Assembly (NCBI GenBank): GCA_002428445.1
Contig: DIWJ01000030.1
Location: forward strand, 64,813 to 82,416
Direction of reading: 5' to 3'
DNA length: 17,604 nt
Origin: Syntrophaceae bacterium UBA6109
GTDB lineage: Bacteria; Desulfobacterota; Syntrophia; Syntrophales; UBA6109
Part shown: positions 7,351 to 14,237 of the stretch, piece by piece
How positions within the stretch are numbered: the first letter of the stretch is position 1
How the letters are laid out: the number at the start of each line of letters is the position of its first letter
Made by a program: the position numbers and the translations under genes
The notes under the pieces: generated by a model
What the model was told of the DNA's origin: nothing
What the model saw: only the letters and a program-made list of their open reading frames with translations
Databases searched by the model: none

Positions 7351-8097
7351 TCAGAGATTTTCTTTCATGGCGATTCCATTGGTAACCGGGGCAATGATAT
7401 CGCCCGGATCATTCCTTCTCGCATACTCTCTGCGGAAGCGTTCCGAGGCGTCACGGATATGTTTACGAACCAGTTTCTCGTACGTGGTCCGATCTCGCCG
7501 CCTGTAGGCATCGTAAATCTGTTCATGCTCGGAATAGGATGTGGAATTCTTCCGCTGCCAGAGCATGCTGAGGTTCCAGCACCAGTTGATCGGCTTCAGG
7601 GCGTTTTCGTACATCCTGACCAGAACCCGGTTGGGGCAAGGTTCGACCATGCCGGAGTGAAATCGGTAGTTGAGTTGCCGATACAGATAAAAATCATCCG
7701 TGCCGGTGGAGGTCTTCATTTGGTTCAAGACTTCTTCGATCTTCACATAATCCGAGTCCTGGGCCGATAGACATGCGAGGCTGCCTGCAAAACTCTCGAT
7801 CATTTCCCAGATCCCATAATTATCAATTACATCCTGTTCCGTGAAGCCGGCCACCACTCGTCCCTTGCCGGTCTTCCGGACGACCAGGCCTGAATTTTCC
7901 AGCCGCATCAGGGCTTCGCGAACGGGAGAACGGCTGACGCCCAGAACACGGGCGATATCCTCTTCCGCGAGTTTACTCTCGGGGGAAAGGGTCCTGTTGA
8001 TGATGTTGTCTTCGAGAATAGTGTAGATCTTGTTGACCAATAGATCCGTTGTCAGGGGGGGATGTACGGCCATCTTTTTCAGAAAATTTTCTTCCAC
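7351..8097 (-). CDS. GntR-family transcriptional regulator, FadR/FCD subfamily
   Basis: This 248-residue DNA-binding regulator has an N-terminal winged helix (about residues 15-82) with the GntR recognition segment EEDIARVLGVSRSPVREALM (45-64) and the wing RKTGKGRVVAGF. The C-terminal all-helical FCD domain (~90-225) keeps the metal/ligand residues Asn143, His147 (NYRFH), His191 (SEHEQIY) and His213 (RKHIRDA). These usually hold Zn or Ni near a carboxylate effector. The GTG start at 8097 follows GAGGAG by 6 nt. The promoter upstream carries a perfect palindrome over its start site, so autoregulation is likely. As first gene of the lactonase-TAXI-TRAP-AOR1-cupin cluster, it probably responds to the transported compound or a derivative. 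Confidence 0.93.
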   Translation of the reverse strand: MEENFLKKMAVHPPLTTDLLVNKIYTILEDNIINRTLSPESKLAEEDIARVLGVSRSPVREALMRLENSGLVVRKTGKGRVVAGFTEQDVIDNYGIWEMIESFAGSLACLSAQDSDYVKIEEVLNQMKTSTGTDDFYLYRQLNYRFHSGMVEPCPNRVLVRMYENALKPINWCWNLSMLWQRKNSTSYSEHEQIYDAYRRRDRTTYEKLVRKHIRDASERFRREYARRNDPGDIIAPVTNGIAMKENL

Positions 8098-8151
8098 GGT
8101 TCACTCCTCGCGGATTCAGAGAGCATGAGTGTTGAATTTCCGTCCTCTGTC

Positions 8152-8165
8152 TACCGTCGACGGTA
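8152..8165. promoter_or_regulatory. Perfect 14-bp palindrome, probable GntR operator
   Basis: TACCGTCGACGGTA is its own reverse complement. It overlaps the last base of the -10 box of the gntR promoter and covers the expected transcription start, 55 bp before the gntR start codon. A dimeric repressor bound here would block initiation. I found no second full copy in the window. Binding by the adjacent GntR protein is an inference. Confidence 0.65.
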
Positions 8166-8192
8166 TTCTAACATAATTATTCTTCCTGTCAA
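8165..8192 (-). promoter_or_regulatory. Strong sigma-70-like promoter for the gntR operon
   Basis: On the minus strand, a perfect -35 TTGACA (8192-8187) is separated by 16 bp from TAGAAT (8170-8165), a 5/6 match to the -10 consensus. The predicted start falls inside the palindrome at 8152-8165. It lies in the decayed tail of the insertion sequence remnant, so the element's arrival or deletion may have shaped the regulatory region. Confidence 0.65.
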
Positions 8193-8654
8193 GATTCTTT
8201 TGGTGTGCGTAAAAATTTTCTCATGACAGCCCAATATGATTTTGCTACTGTGTAAGGTGAAGCAATGTTCCGATGACGGATCAACCTTGAAACAGGCGCC
8301 GAGACAAGGTGTTGTCTCAACATATCCGGACAGCCAGATCTGCAGCATGACTTTGAGGCGTTTTGAACAGGGCAGATTCGCGGCAAGCCAGATTTCTTTC
8401 AAGGGGTTGGTGATTGCCTCGTTCTGGTAAATGGAAGGTTTCCCTCTTCTTTTTGGTTTTGGTTTGGTAAAGCGCTTGAACCCTCTGAGAACCCTGATGG
8501 CATGTTTACGGTGACATTTGCAGGTGGCGCAGAATTCATCCAGGATAACGGTTTTCTTTGCGTGTTGCTTTTTGTACCGCAAATGGACCGTTTCCCGATA
8601 CTCTTGTTTGGATCGTGGACTCATATTTATCCCTCCTTGAGAAGGCGATGTTCA

Positions 8655-8722
8655 GTAACATCGAATCATGAGTCAACGATCCTTTTTCAAGTCCTCCTTG
8701 GGTAACATTTTATTTGAGGCAA
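8655..8722. repeat. Two related ~22-bp direct repeats at the end of the insertion sequence remnant
   Basis: 8655-8676 (GTAACAT...GAGTCAA) and 8702-8722 (GTAACAT...GAGGCAA) are similar 21-22-bp units in direct orientation, upstream of the truncated transposase. They look like paired transposase-binding sites at an element end. The outer unit stops 3 bp before repeat copy 2. A matching opposite end is not clear. Confidence 0.45.
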
Positions 8723-8725
8723 TTC

Positions 8726-8842
8726 GGGGGGTGTCTTCATGCCTGTATCGCTTCCATGTCCTGTGCTATGTTGGCCTGAAGGGCAAGCTTGCCGTGACGG
8801 TGGATCAAACCGAATGACCCGGCAGCCCTTCAAGCGGCTCCG
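8726..8842. repeat. Dispersed ~115-bp repeat, copy 2
   Basis: This is the counterpart of 553-665, nearly identical over the first ~46 bases and more diverged afterwards. It fills exactly the space between the AOR2 stop codon and the insertion sequence end. It contains a 12-bp palindrome GGCAAGCTTGCC (8782-8793) absent from copy 1, and a hairpin GGATCA/TGACCC near 8812-8820. Confidence 0.7.
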
Positions 8843-10678
8843 TTACCCGATCCCCAGTTCCCGCATTTTCTCCGGTGTGGGGAGGCCCTCCTCACTCCAG
8901 CCCCGGTACTCGTAATAATCGGCAAGCAGGCGGCCGAGGGGGGGGAGCTGATTGGTCAGGTCGTCTCCCTTCCGGTTGAGCGTCAGGAAACGGGGGGCCA
9001 GAAAGTCGTCCTTGCGGCTGATGCCGACGCGGGTGTTGTAAAGCCGCTTCAGGTTGAAGATTCGCTCGCCGGCTTTCATGAAAGACGCCACATCCGTCTC
9101 ATGTCCCGTGATCCAATGGAGCCAGTTCACCATGTTGCGGACGTTCACTGCCTTGCCCACCTGGACAAACCGGCAGATGATCAGGGCGTCCATCACGCTC
9201 ATCAGGTCCTGGAGCTTCGCGGTCATCTCCGCCTTCCCCTCAATCTGGTAGGGGTCCTGGGGCGCGGGGATGTCGATCTCCGGCATGCTCAGCCCCATCT
9301 CGTAAGGGTGGCTCCAACTCGCGTTGTGGCAAGCCCCCCGCGCCGCCGTGGCATACGAGAGGGCCTGGCTGAAAAACCGCCGCGGATCGTGGGCCGAAGG
9401 CTCCAGTCCCTTGACGTCCACGGCGAACTCCACTGCATTCTTCCCCAGGGCAAGGGCCATTTTCCGGGAGCCCTCCGCCATCAGATCCCCGATCCCTTCG
9501 CGTCGGGCAATCTTGCCGATCATCTCCAGCAGAGCGGGACCATTCCCCCAGGTCAGCTCTACGCCGTCCGTATCCCCCGGGCCGATGATCCCCTTCTCGT
9601 AGGCCTCCATCGCAAAGGCGATCGTCGCCCCCGTCGAGATCGTGTCGAGGCCGAAGCGGTTGCACAATTCGTTCGCCTGGCAGATCACCGCCAGATCGTC
9701 GATCAGGCATGCACCCCCTATCAGACCGATCGTCTCGTATTCGGGCCCCGCGCAATCCAGCGGCGCGTAAGGGCCTTCCGTGATCCGGATATGGCGACCA
9801 CAGGCAATCGGACAGCCGAAACAGGCCTTTCTCCCGCTGAGAATCGTCTTCTCCATCATCACGCCGGATATCTTTGCGGCCTCCGCCCAGTGGCTTCCCC
9901 GCCAGTTCTGGATCGGGAAATTGCCGATCTTCTCGTAATTGTCCACACCGCCGGCGGTCCCGTACTTCCCAAAGGTCTCCGTCGTCTTGAGAATATGTGG
10001 CAGGAGCGCCTTGACATCCCGCTTGAGGGCCTCCCGGTCGGCCAGCGGAATTTCCTTCGTCCCGTAGACCACCATCGCCTTGAGGTTCTTCGATCCCATC
10101 ACCGCGCCCAAACCCACCCGGGCTGCCTGCCGGACGATCGGGCCAATGTGGGGAATGCCTGCGATTCCCGCCAGCTTCTCCCCTGCCTGGCCTATCACTG
10201 CCGCCGTGGCTTTGTCGCTCGTCTCGCCCTTCAGCCAGGCCGCCGAATCGTAGGAATCCTTGCCCCAGATTGGAGACGCGTCCCGGATTTCCACCCCGTT
10301 GTCGTGAATCCAGAGATAGACCGGCCGCTCTGCCTTCCCTCGGACGATGATCCCGTCGTAGCCGGCCTTCTTGCAATGGACCGCCCAGGAGCCCCCCACG
10401 TTCGACTCCCCGAACAGTCCGTTCAGGGGGGATCGGGCCATCAGATGGTGCCTCCCCGCGGAAGGAACCGCCGTCCCCGTGAAAGGTCCTGTAAAGGCCA
10501 TTAGCCGGTTCTCCGGCCCCAGGGGATCGGTATCGGAAGAGGTTTCTTCGTAGAGATACTTCGCCCCGATGCCGGACCCGCCAATATATTTTTTACAAAG
10601 CGAAGCGTCCAGTTCCTCGACCTCCACCCTGCGCCCCGCCAAATCCACCCGCAATATCTTCCCCTGGTAGCCAAACAT
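8843..10678 (-). CDS. Aldehyde:ferredoxin oxidoreductase family tungstoenzyme, AOR2
   Basis: This 611-residue tungsto-bispterin/[4Fe-4S] oxidoreductase is expected to couple aldehyde/acid interconversion to ferredoxin in the cytoplasm. Visible are the N-terminal GKILRVDLAGRR and YIGGSGIGAKYL, the GLGAVMGSKNLK segment (189-200), cluster ligands Cys286, Cys289 and Cys293, and Cys502 (ALIICRF). GPEYET (Glu313), the RGACH motif (His451) and the C-terminal GLPTPEKMRELG are also present. The first pterin motif reads NRFGLD (340-345), with Asn in place of the usual Asp. The ATG at 10678 follows AAGGAG by 6 nt. It is encoded 12 bp after a MoaD-like gene, a common partner of tungsten enzymes. It is the last gene of the right-hand cluster, followed by a repeat and an insertion sequence remnant. 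Substrate unknown. Confidence 0.92.
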   Translation of the reverse strand: MFGYQGKILRVDLAGRRVEVEELDASLCKKYIGGSGIGAKYLYEETSSDTDPLGPENRLMAFTGPFTGTAVPSAGRHHLMARSPLNGLFGESNVGGSWAVHCKKAGYDGIIVRGKAERPVYLWIHDNGVEIRDASPIWGKDSYDSAAWLKGETSDKATAAVIGQAGEKLAGIAGIPHIGPIVRQAARVGLGAVMGSKNLKAMVVYGTKEIPLADREALKRDVKALLPHILKTTETFGKYGTAGGVDNYEKIGNFPIQNWRGSHWAEAAKISGVMMEKTILSGRKACFGCPIACGRHIRITEGPYAPLDCAGPEYETIGLIGGACLIDDLAVICQANELCNRFGLDTISTGATIAFAMEAYEKGIIGPGDTDGVELTWGNGPALLEMIGKIARREGIGDLMAEGSRKMALALGKNAVEFAVDVKGLEPSAHDPRRFFSQALSYATAARGACHNASWSHPYEMGLSMPEIDIPAPQDPYQIEGKAEMTAKLQDLMSVMDALIICRFVQVGKAVNVRNMVNWLHWITGHETDVASFMKAGERIFNLKRLYNTRVGISRKDDFLAPRFLTLNRKGDDLTNQLPPLGRLLADYYEYRGWSEEGLPTPEKMRELGIG

Positions 10679-10690
10679 CCCCGACTCCTT

Positions 10691-10963
10691 TCATCCCCCC
10701 GTCGCTGGAAGCATGATCTGCAATACATCCTCGTCCTCGACGGAATCGGACAGCCTCAGGATCTTCCCGTTCCGGACAAACACCAGGTGCGCAGAGAGAT
10801 CGGCGTCCGTCCCGATCCCGGCATAATTCACCATTCCTTCATACCGCGTAGCGAGAAGACCGAGCAGCTCCCGGACGCTCAACGGACCGCCCAGATCGAT
10901 CAACTTCTCCCGCTCCGCCATCCTTTCAAACGGGCCTATAAAACGAATCAACATGAGAAACAC
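10691..10963 (-). CDS. MoaD/ThiS-like ubiquitin-fold sulfur carrier protein
   Basis: This small protein of about 90 residues ends in ATGG: the terminal Gly-Gly is the site at which MoaD/ThiS proteins are adenylated and thiocarboxylated to donate sulfur, in MoaD's case to molybdopterin. The pattern fits a beta-grasp fold: an N-terminal strand (LMLIRFIGPF), a helix (SVRELLGLLATRY), the strand LVFVRNGKI, then an acidic turn with DSVEDEDVLQIMLP. The start is uncertain. GTG at 10963 has GGAAG 6 nt upstream; ATG at 10954 and longer TTG forms are possible. Its stop is 12 bp before AOR2. The AOR pterin cofactor needs dithiolene sulfur, so a dedicated carrier for the tungsten cofactor is the natural reading. 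Being encoded beside AOR2 rather than with other moa genes supports a specialised paralogue. Confidence 0.82.
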   Translation of the reverse strand: MFLMLIRFIGPFERMAEREKLIDLGGPLSVRELLGLLATRYEGMVNYAGIGTDADLSAHLVFVRNGKILRLSDSVEDEDVLQIMLPATGG

Positions 10964-11067
10964 TTTCAACTTCCGGCCTGCAGCCGAACAAACTATACCA
11001 ACAATCAAGACACCAACATCCGACTCGATCAGGAGGACGCTATGCTATCCCCGATTCTCCACCCGTA

Positions 11068-12345
11068 CTAACCAATCAGCACCCCGGGCAGCCAGGTTAC
11101 CAGGCCCGGGATAAACATAATCGACAACAGAACGATCCCGATTCCGATCAGATAAGGCACCGTAGCCCGGGCGACACGTGCCACAGGAACCCCGGTGATG
11201 GCACTGAGGAGAAAAAGACACTCTCCGAAGGGGGGTGTAAGAAGACCCATCATCAGGGTCATGGTCATGACTACACCGAAGTGAACCAGCCCGATGTGGT
11301 AGGTTTCGAGAATGGGCAAGATAACCGGCAGAACCATGATCATGATGGCCAAAGGTTCGATAAAGCAGCCGAGAAACAGAAGGACAAACACGATAAGGAT
11401 CAACATCACGTTGGAGTTGTCCGTAATCGACGTGAGGAAACTGACGAGCTGCCCCGTAATGCCCTCATTGGTGATCATCCATGACCACAAGGCTGCCATC
11501 CCCATGATGAAAACGACAACACCGGTAAGCATGGCCGTAGCAAGGAAAGCCTTCCAGCATTGTTTCCAACTCAGTTCCCTGTAAACGAACTTGCCCAAAA
11601 TGAAGGCGTAGAGCGCGGATAGCGCAGCAGCTTCTGTCGGGGTGACGAGACCGGAAGTGATCCCAGCCAGGATGATCAAAGGCGTCATGACAGGGAGAAA
11701 GGCCCTTCCTGAATGGAAAATGATCTGCTTTAAGGTCGCCCTTTTCATAACGGGATAATTCCTTTTTTTTGCGTATAGGTACGCCTGGATCATGAGCGCA
11801 CCAGCAATAAGGAGGCCTGGAATGGCTCCGCCCAAGAAAAGCTTGCCGATCGACTCTCTCGCAATCGCCCCATAAACGACCAATGGGATGCTGGGGGGGA
11901 AAATTGGCCCGATGATGGATGAGGCGGCCGTAATGGCGCAGGTGAAGTCATCATCATATCCCCCCTCGCGCATCATCTTGACTTCAACAATCCCGAGACC
12001 GCCCGCATCCGCGAGCGCCGACCCGGACATCCCCGCAAAGATGCAGCTGGAGACTACATTGACATGTGCCAACCCTCCCTGCAAATGTCCGACCAAATCC
12101 TTGCAGAAAGCGATGATCCTGTCCGTGATGGATGCCTGGTCCATCAAGTTTGCCGTAAGAATGAAAAGGGGGATGGCCGTCAAGACAAAGCTGTCCGTAG
12201 AGGAAGTCAAGACATGGCTGATCACCAACAGAGGGAGGTCGTTCAAGAGAACATATATGGTAGAAATGACCAGCAATACAAAAGCAACGGGAATGTTGAA
12301 GAAGATCAGGATCAAAAAAAGGCCGAACAATGCCAAAATTTGCAT
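11068..12345 (-). CDS. dctM: TRAP transporter large membrane subunit, DctM-like
   Basis: This 425-residue polytopic inner-membrane protein is the translocating subunit of a classical three-part TRAP system with the dctQ and dctP products encoded upstream. About twelve hydrophobic segments are visible. Family signatures include TAIPLFILTANLMDQA (~56-71), GMSGSALADAGGLG (~104-117), SSIIGPIFPPSIPLVVYGA and GLVTPTEAAALSALYAF. The length is normal for the unfused type. The ATG at 12345 is preceded by AAAGGA 6 nt upstream. The gene follows dctQ by 71 bp and is followed after ~100 bp by the MoaD-like gene and AOR2. This suggests that the solute imported here is metabolised through AOR2 or AOR3. Confidence 0.95.
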   Translation of the reverse strand: MQILALFGLFLILIFFNIPVAFVLLVISTIYVLLNDLPLLVISHVLTSSTDSFVLTAIPLFILTANLMDQASITDRIIAFCKDLVGHLQGGLAHVNVVSSCIFAGMSGSALADAGGLGIVEVKMMREGGYDDDFTCAITAASSIIGPIFPPSIPLVVYGAIARESIGKLFLGGAIPGLLIAGALMIQAYLYAKKRNYPVMKRATLKQIIFHSGRAFLPVMTPLIILAGITSGLVTPTEAAALSALYAFILGKFVYRELSWKQCWKAFLATAMLTGVVVFIMGMAALWSWMITNEGITGQLVSFLTSITDNSNVMLILIVFVLLFLGCFIEPLAIMIMVLPVILPILETYHIGLVHFGVVMTMTLMMGLLTPPFGECLFLLSAITGVPVARVARATVPYLIGIGIVLLSIMFIPGLVTWLPGVLIG

Positions 12346-12416
12346 CTTGCATCCTTTCTGCTTTCGTCAGTCAAACATATTGTGATACTTGTCATTTATA
12401 TCGACGCGCGTCTCTT

Positions 12417-12899
12417 TTATCCCTCCGCCACCGCGAAAAAGGAACGGAAATTGTTGACCAACGCAAGAATGGAATAAAAACAGAGCAAAACCGAACCGAT
12501 AAAGATGGGAGAATAATAGGTCCACATGGGAAGACGGAGAACGGGAGTCAGCCCCCTCGTCTGACCGAGCAGATCATAGCAGGAATAGGCCAGGAGAATC
12601 AGGAACGGGATCATAAATGCCTTTCCGAAAAGGTCGGCATATTTTGTCTTTCGCTTGGATAGTTTGGACACGAAGATGCTGATGGAGATGTGCTGGCTAT
12701 GGCGATGGGCCACGGCGGCCCCGATATAGGTTACGTTAATCAGCATATACTGGGACACCTCGAGGTGCCACGTCAGGGGGGCGTTGAGAAACTGTCGAAA
12801 GGCCACATCCAGAACGATGCTGAAAAACATAATTGCCAAACTGACGACAATCCAGATGTCACTGCACCAGTCGACGATCCTGATGACTTTGTCAAACAC
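12417..12899 (-). CDS. dctQ: TRAP transporter small membrane subunit, DctQ-like
   Basis: This 160-residue protein has four predicted transmembrane helices (around residues 14-32, 48-66, 92-110 and 124-148). It has the DctQ signature around the second helix, seen as LTWHLEVSQYMLINVTYIGAAVAHR with the conserved Trp-Glu region and the downstream His-rich turn. It pairs with the DctM protein in the membrane. The start is GTG at 12899, chosen because GGAGG lies 6 nt upstream. A long inverted repeat (12918-12997) sits directly before this ribosome binding site and could limit its expression relative to dctP. Length and arrangement are typical. Confidence 0.93.
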   Translation of the reverse strand: MFDKVIRIVDWCSDIWIVVSLAIMFFSIVLDVAFRQFLNAPLTWHLEVSQYMLINVTYIGAAVAHRHSQHISISIFVSKLSKRKTKYADLFGKAFMIPFLILLAYSCYDLLGQTRGLTPVLRLPMWTYYSPIFIGSVLLCFYSILALVNNFRSFFAVAEG

Positions 12900-12917
12900 T
12901 GCAGCCTCCTTTTTTCA

Positions 12918-12997
12918 CTGCTCTTCGTTGCACCATCGGCAACCGATTGGATCAAGCTAACTACTTTAGAACTCAAGCAAAGTGCAACGAAGAGCAG
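12918..12997 (-). promoter_or_regulatory. Intercistronic 16-bp perfect inverted repeat between dctP and dctQ
   Basis: CTGCTCTTCGTTGCAC (12918-12933) and its exact reverse complement (12982-12997) enclose 48 bp, which hold a smaller hairpin ATCGG-CAA-CCGAT (12935-12947). On the minus strand the stem ends about 8 nt before the dctQ Shine-Dalgarno. It may stabilise the dctP message or gate dctQM translation. Confidence 0.75.
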
Positions 12998-13011
12998 CGC
13001 ATTATGGAAAA

Positions 13012-13038
13012 CCAAGAGACCCTTTCGGAGCCACTTGG
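13012..13038 (-). terminator. Partial terminator-like hairpin after dctP
   Basis: On the minus strand CCAAG (13038-13034) pairs with CTTGG (13016-13012), with further interrupted pairs including G-U around a GAAA loop, then TTTTCC. It begins ~12 nt after the dctP stop. The short T-run suggests partial termination, consistent with dctP being made in excess over dctQM. Confidence 0.45.
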
Positions 13039-13050
13039 CGTTTGGGTTTT

Positions 13051-14070
13051 TTACAGTTTCAGCAACCTGTCATACCACTCGCCCCATTTATCGGATTTGT
13101 ACTGCTCCTTATATTTCTTGGATATTTCTTTTCCTAACTCTCGAAAGGAATTTAGGGAAGGCGGAACAATGACCTGCATGCCGAGTTTCTTCAAATCTTC
13201 CAACCGCTTGTCTTCCAACTCTTTCTGAATGGTCATCTTGTATTTCGCTGCTTCCATTACGGCGTCATTGAATATCTTCTGCTGAGCTGGCGACATGGTC
13301 CCCCAAGCTTTCTTGCCAATGCTAAAGATTTCATTGTTCCATACGTGTTCGGTAATGACGAGGTACTTTGTCACCTCGTACCACTTCATGTCGTAGATAC
13401 CCGTAAAGGGATTTTCGGCAGCATCGGCAACCCCTTGCCTGAGACCAAGATAGGCCTCAGAATAAGATATGGTGGTAGGAATTCCTCCCAGAACCCTTGC
13501 GTTTTCCATTGCAAGTTCGGAGCCTGGTGTTCTAATCTTGAGCCCCTTGGTGTCCGCTGTACTATTCACTGGCTTGTTGGAGCACAGCATCCTTCGTCCA
13601 AACAGGAAGGGGGCGATAAATTTGGCCCCCACTTTCTTGTATCCCGCCTCACTGAGTTCCTGATAGAACTTCGACGTCATCATGGTCTCATAATGCTTCC
13701 AGTCTCTGTACATATAGGGGAAATCAAGAACCCCCATGGGCGGAAAGAGATCGGCAACATAGGCCGCGTCATTCAACGAACAGTCAATCGTTCCGACGAC
13801 AACACCCTGAAGGGCTGCTTTCTCAATGCCAAGCTGCTCATTGGGAAAGATCTGGATGACAATCTTCCCCTTCGTTCGCTCAGTCAGCATGTCTTTGAGC
13901 TTATTGGCCGCCATGTCAGTGGGACTTCCCACGGGATTGACGTGCGCCAGCCTAAACGTCATCACGCCATCCTTGCTCACAGTGACTGCCCCAGCTGTCC
14001 CTGGCAACATGATCATGCCAGCCACGGCCAATACGACCAATAAAATAAAACCTCCCTTTAACTTCTTCAT
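13051..14070 (-). CDS. dctP: TRAP transporter periplasmic solute-binding protein, DctP family
   Basis: This 339-residue exported binding protein begins with KK, a hydrophobic stretch (7-23) and a likely cleavage site after AGA (residues 26-28). DctP-family features include FRLAHVNPVGSPTDMAANKL at the mature N-terminus, then KGLKIRTPGSE with Arg180, the residue that normally salt-bridges the substrate carboxylate. The LRQGVADAAENP segment (~210-221) is also present. The solute is therefore probably a carboxylate (family knowledge plus the conserved Arg). The ATG at 14070 follows AAGGAGG closely. The gene starts the dctP-Q-M unit, after AOR3 and a 167-bp gap with a possible promoter, and is followed by a hairpin and a long inverted repeat. 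Confidence 0.95.
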   Translation of the reverse strand: MKKLKGGFILLVVLAVAGMIMLPGTAGAVTVSKDGVMTFRLAHVNPVGSPTDMAANKLKDMLTERTKGKIVIQIFPNEQLGIEKAALQGVVVGTIDCSLNDAAYVADLFPPMGVLDFPYMYRDWKHYETMMTSKFYQELSEAGYKKVGAKFIAPFLFGRRMLCSNKPVNSTADTKGLKIRTPGSELAMENARVLGGIPTTISYSEAYLGLRQGVADAAENPFTGIYDMKWYEVTKYLVITEHVWNNEIFSIGKKAWGTMSPAQQKIFNDAVMEAAKYKMTIQKELEDKRLEDLKKLGMQVIVPPSLNSFRELGKEISKKYKEQYKSDKWGEWYDRLLKL

Positions 14071-14130
14071 CCCTCTCCTCCTTTCATCTGTGCAGACGGC
14101 CTCAATTTACGTTAACCTACTATTTTCAAG

Positions 14131-14159
14131 ATAATTAATACCGATCATGGGACTTGCAA
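14131..14159 (-). promoter_or_regulatory. Possible internal promoter for dctPQM
   Basis: On the minus strand TTGCAA (14159-14154) is 17 bp from AATTAT (14136-14131). Both hexamers match the sigma-70 consensus only partly, but the spacing is ideal and the position, about 60 bp before dctP, fits. It would allow the transporter to be made independently of AOR3. Confidence 0.3.
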
Positions 14160-14216
14160 TCATTCTCTCATAGGCTGAATCAAGTAAAACCATCCGTCCC
14201 CTTTTCTTGAAGCCAA
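14160..14216 (-). CDS. Possible 18-codon small ORF behind a perfect Shine-Dalgarno sequence
   Basis: AAAGGAGGT (14231-14223) is an ideal Shine-Dalgarno sequence that belongs to no recognised gene. Six nt after it a TTG opens an 18-codon frame reading MASRKGDGWFYLIQPMRE. It begins 22 bp after the AOR3 stop and ends ~90 bp before dctP. I do not recognise the peptide. The site could instead be a chance feature inside the frame-shifted remnant of the AOR3 tail, which reads on in another frame to 14180. Confidence 0.2.
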   Translation of the reverse strand: MASRKGDGWFYLIQPMRE

Positions 14217-14237
14217 TCCAACACCTCCTTTCCATAT

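Larger units (their letters stand above)
8151..8624 (-). pseudogene. Truncated transposase (integrase-core type), internal deletion
   Basis: The first ~101 residues resemble the N-terminus of a large transposase of the integrase-core type: MSPRSKQEYRETVHLRYK, then VILDEFCATCKCHRKHAIRVLRGFKRF, RGKPSIY, and EIWLAANLPCSKRLK. I know this pattern from intact relatives of over 400 residues. After about residue 101 the reading frame becomes unrelated, and the DDE catalytic core is absent, so the protein cannot be active. The start ATG at 8624 keeps a good ribosome binding site (GGAGG). The 3' part of the frame runs into the gntR promoter and operator. It is best read as a decayed element with an internal deletion. 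The family name is not certain. Confidence 0.72.

Noticed and set aside
8782..8793. Palindrome GGCAAGCTTGCC in repeat copy 2 as an operator
   Set aside because: It is absent from copy 1 and lies downstream of AOR2, far from any promoter; probably chance.
9101..10504. A 467-codon open frame on the plus strand opposite AOR2
   Set aside because: This is an antisense shadow of AOR2. It is rich in Arg, His and Pro, with no motif or start signal.
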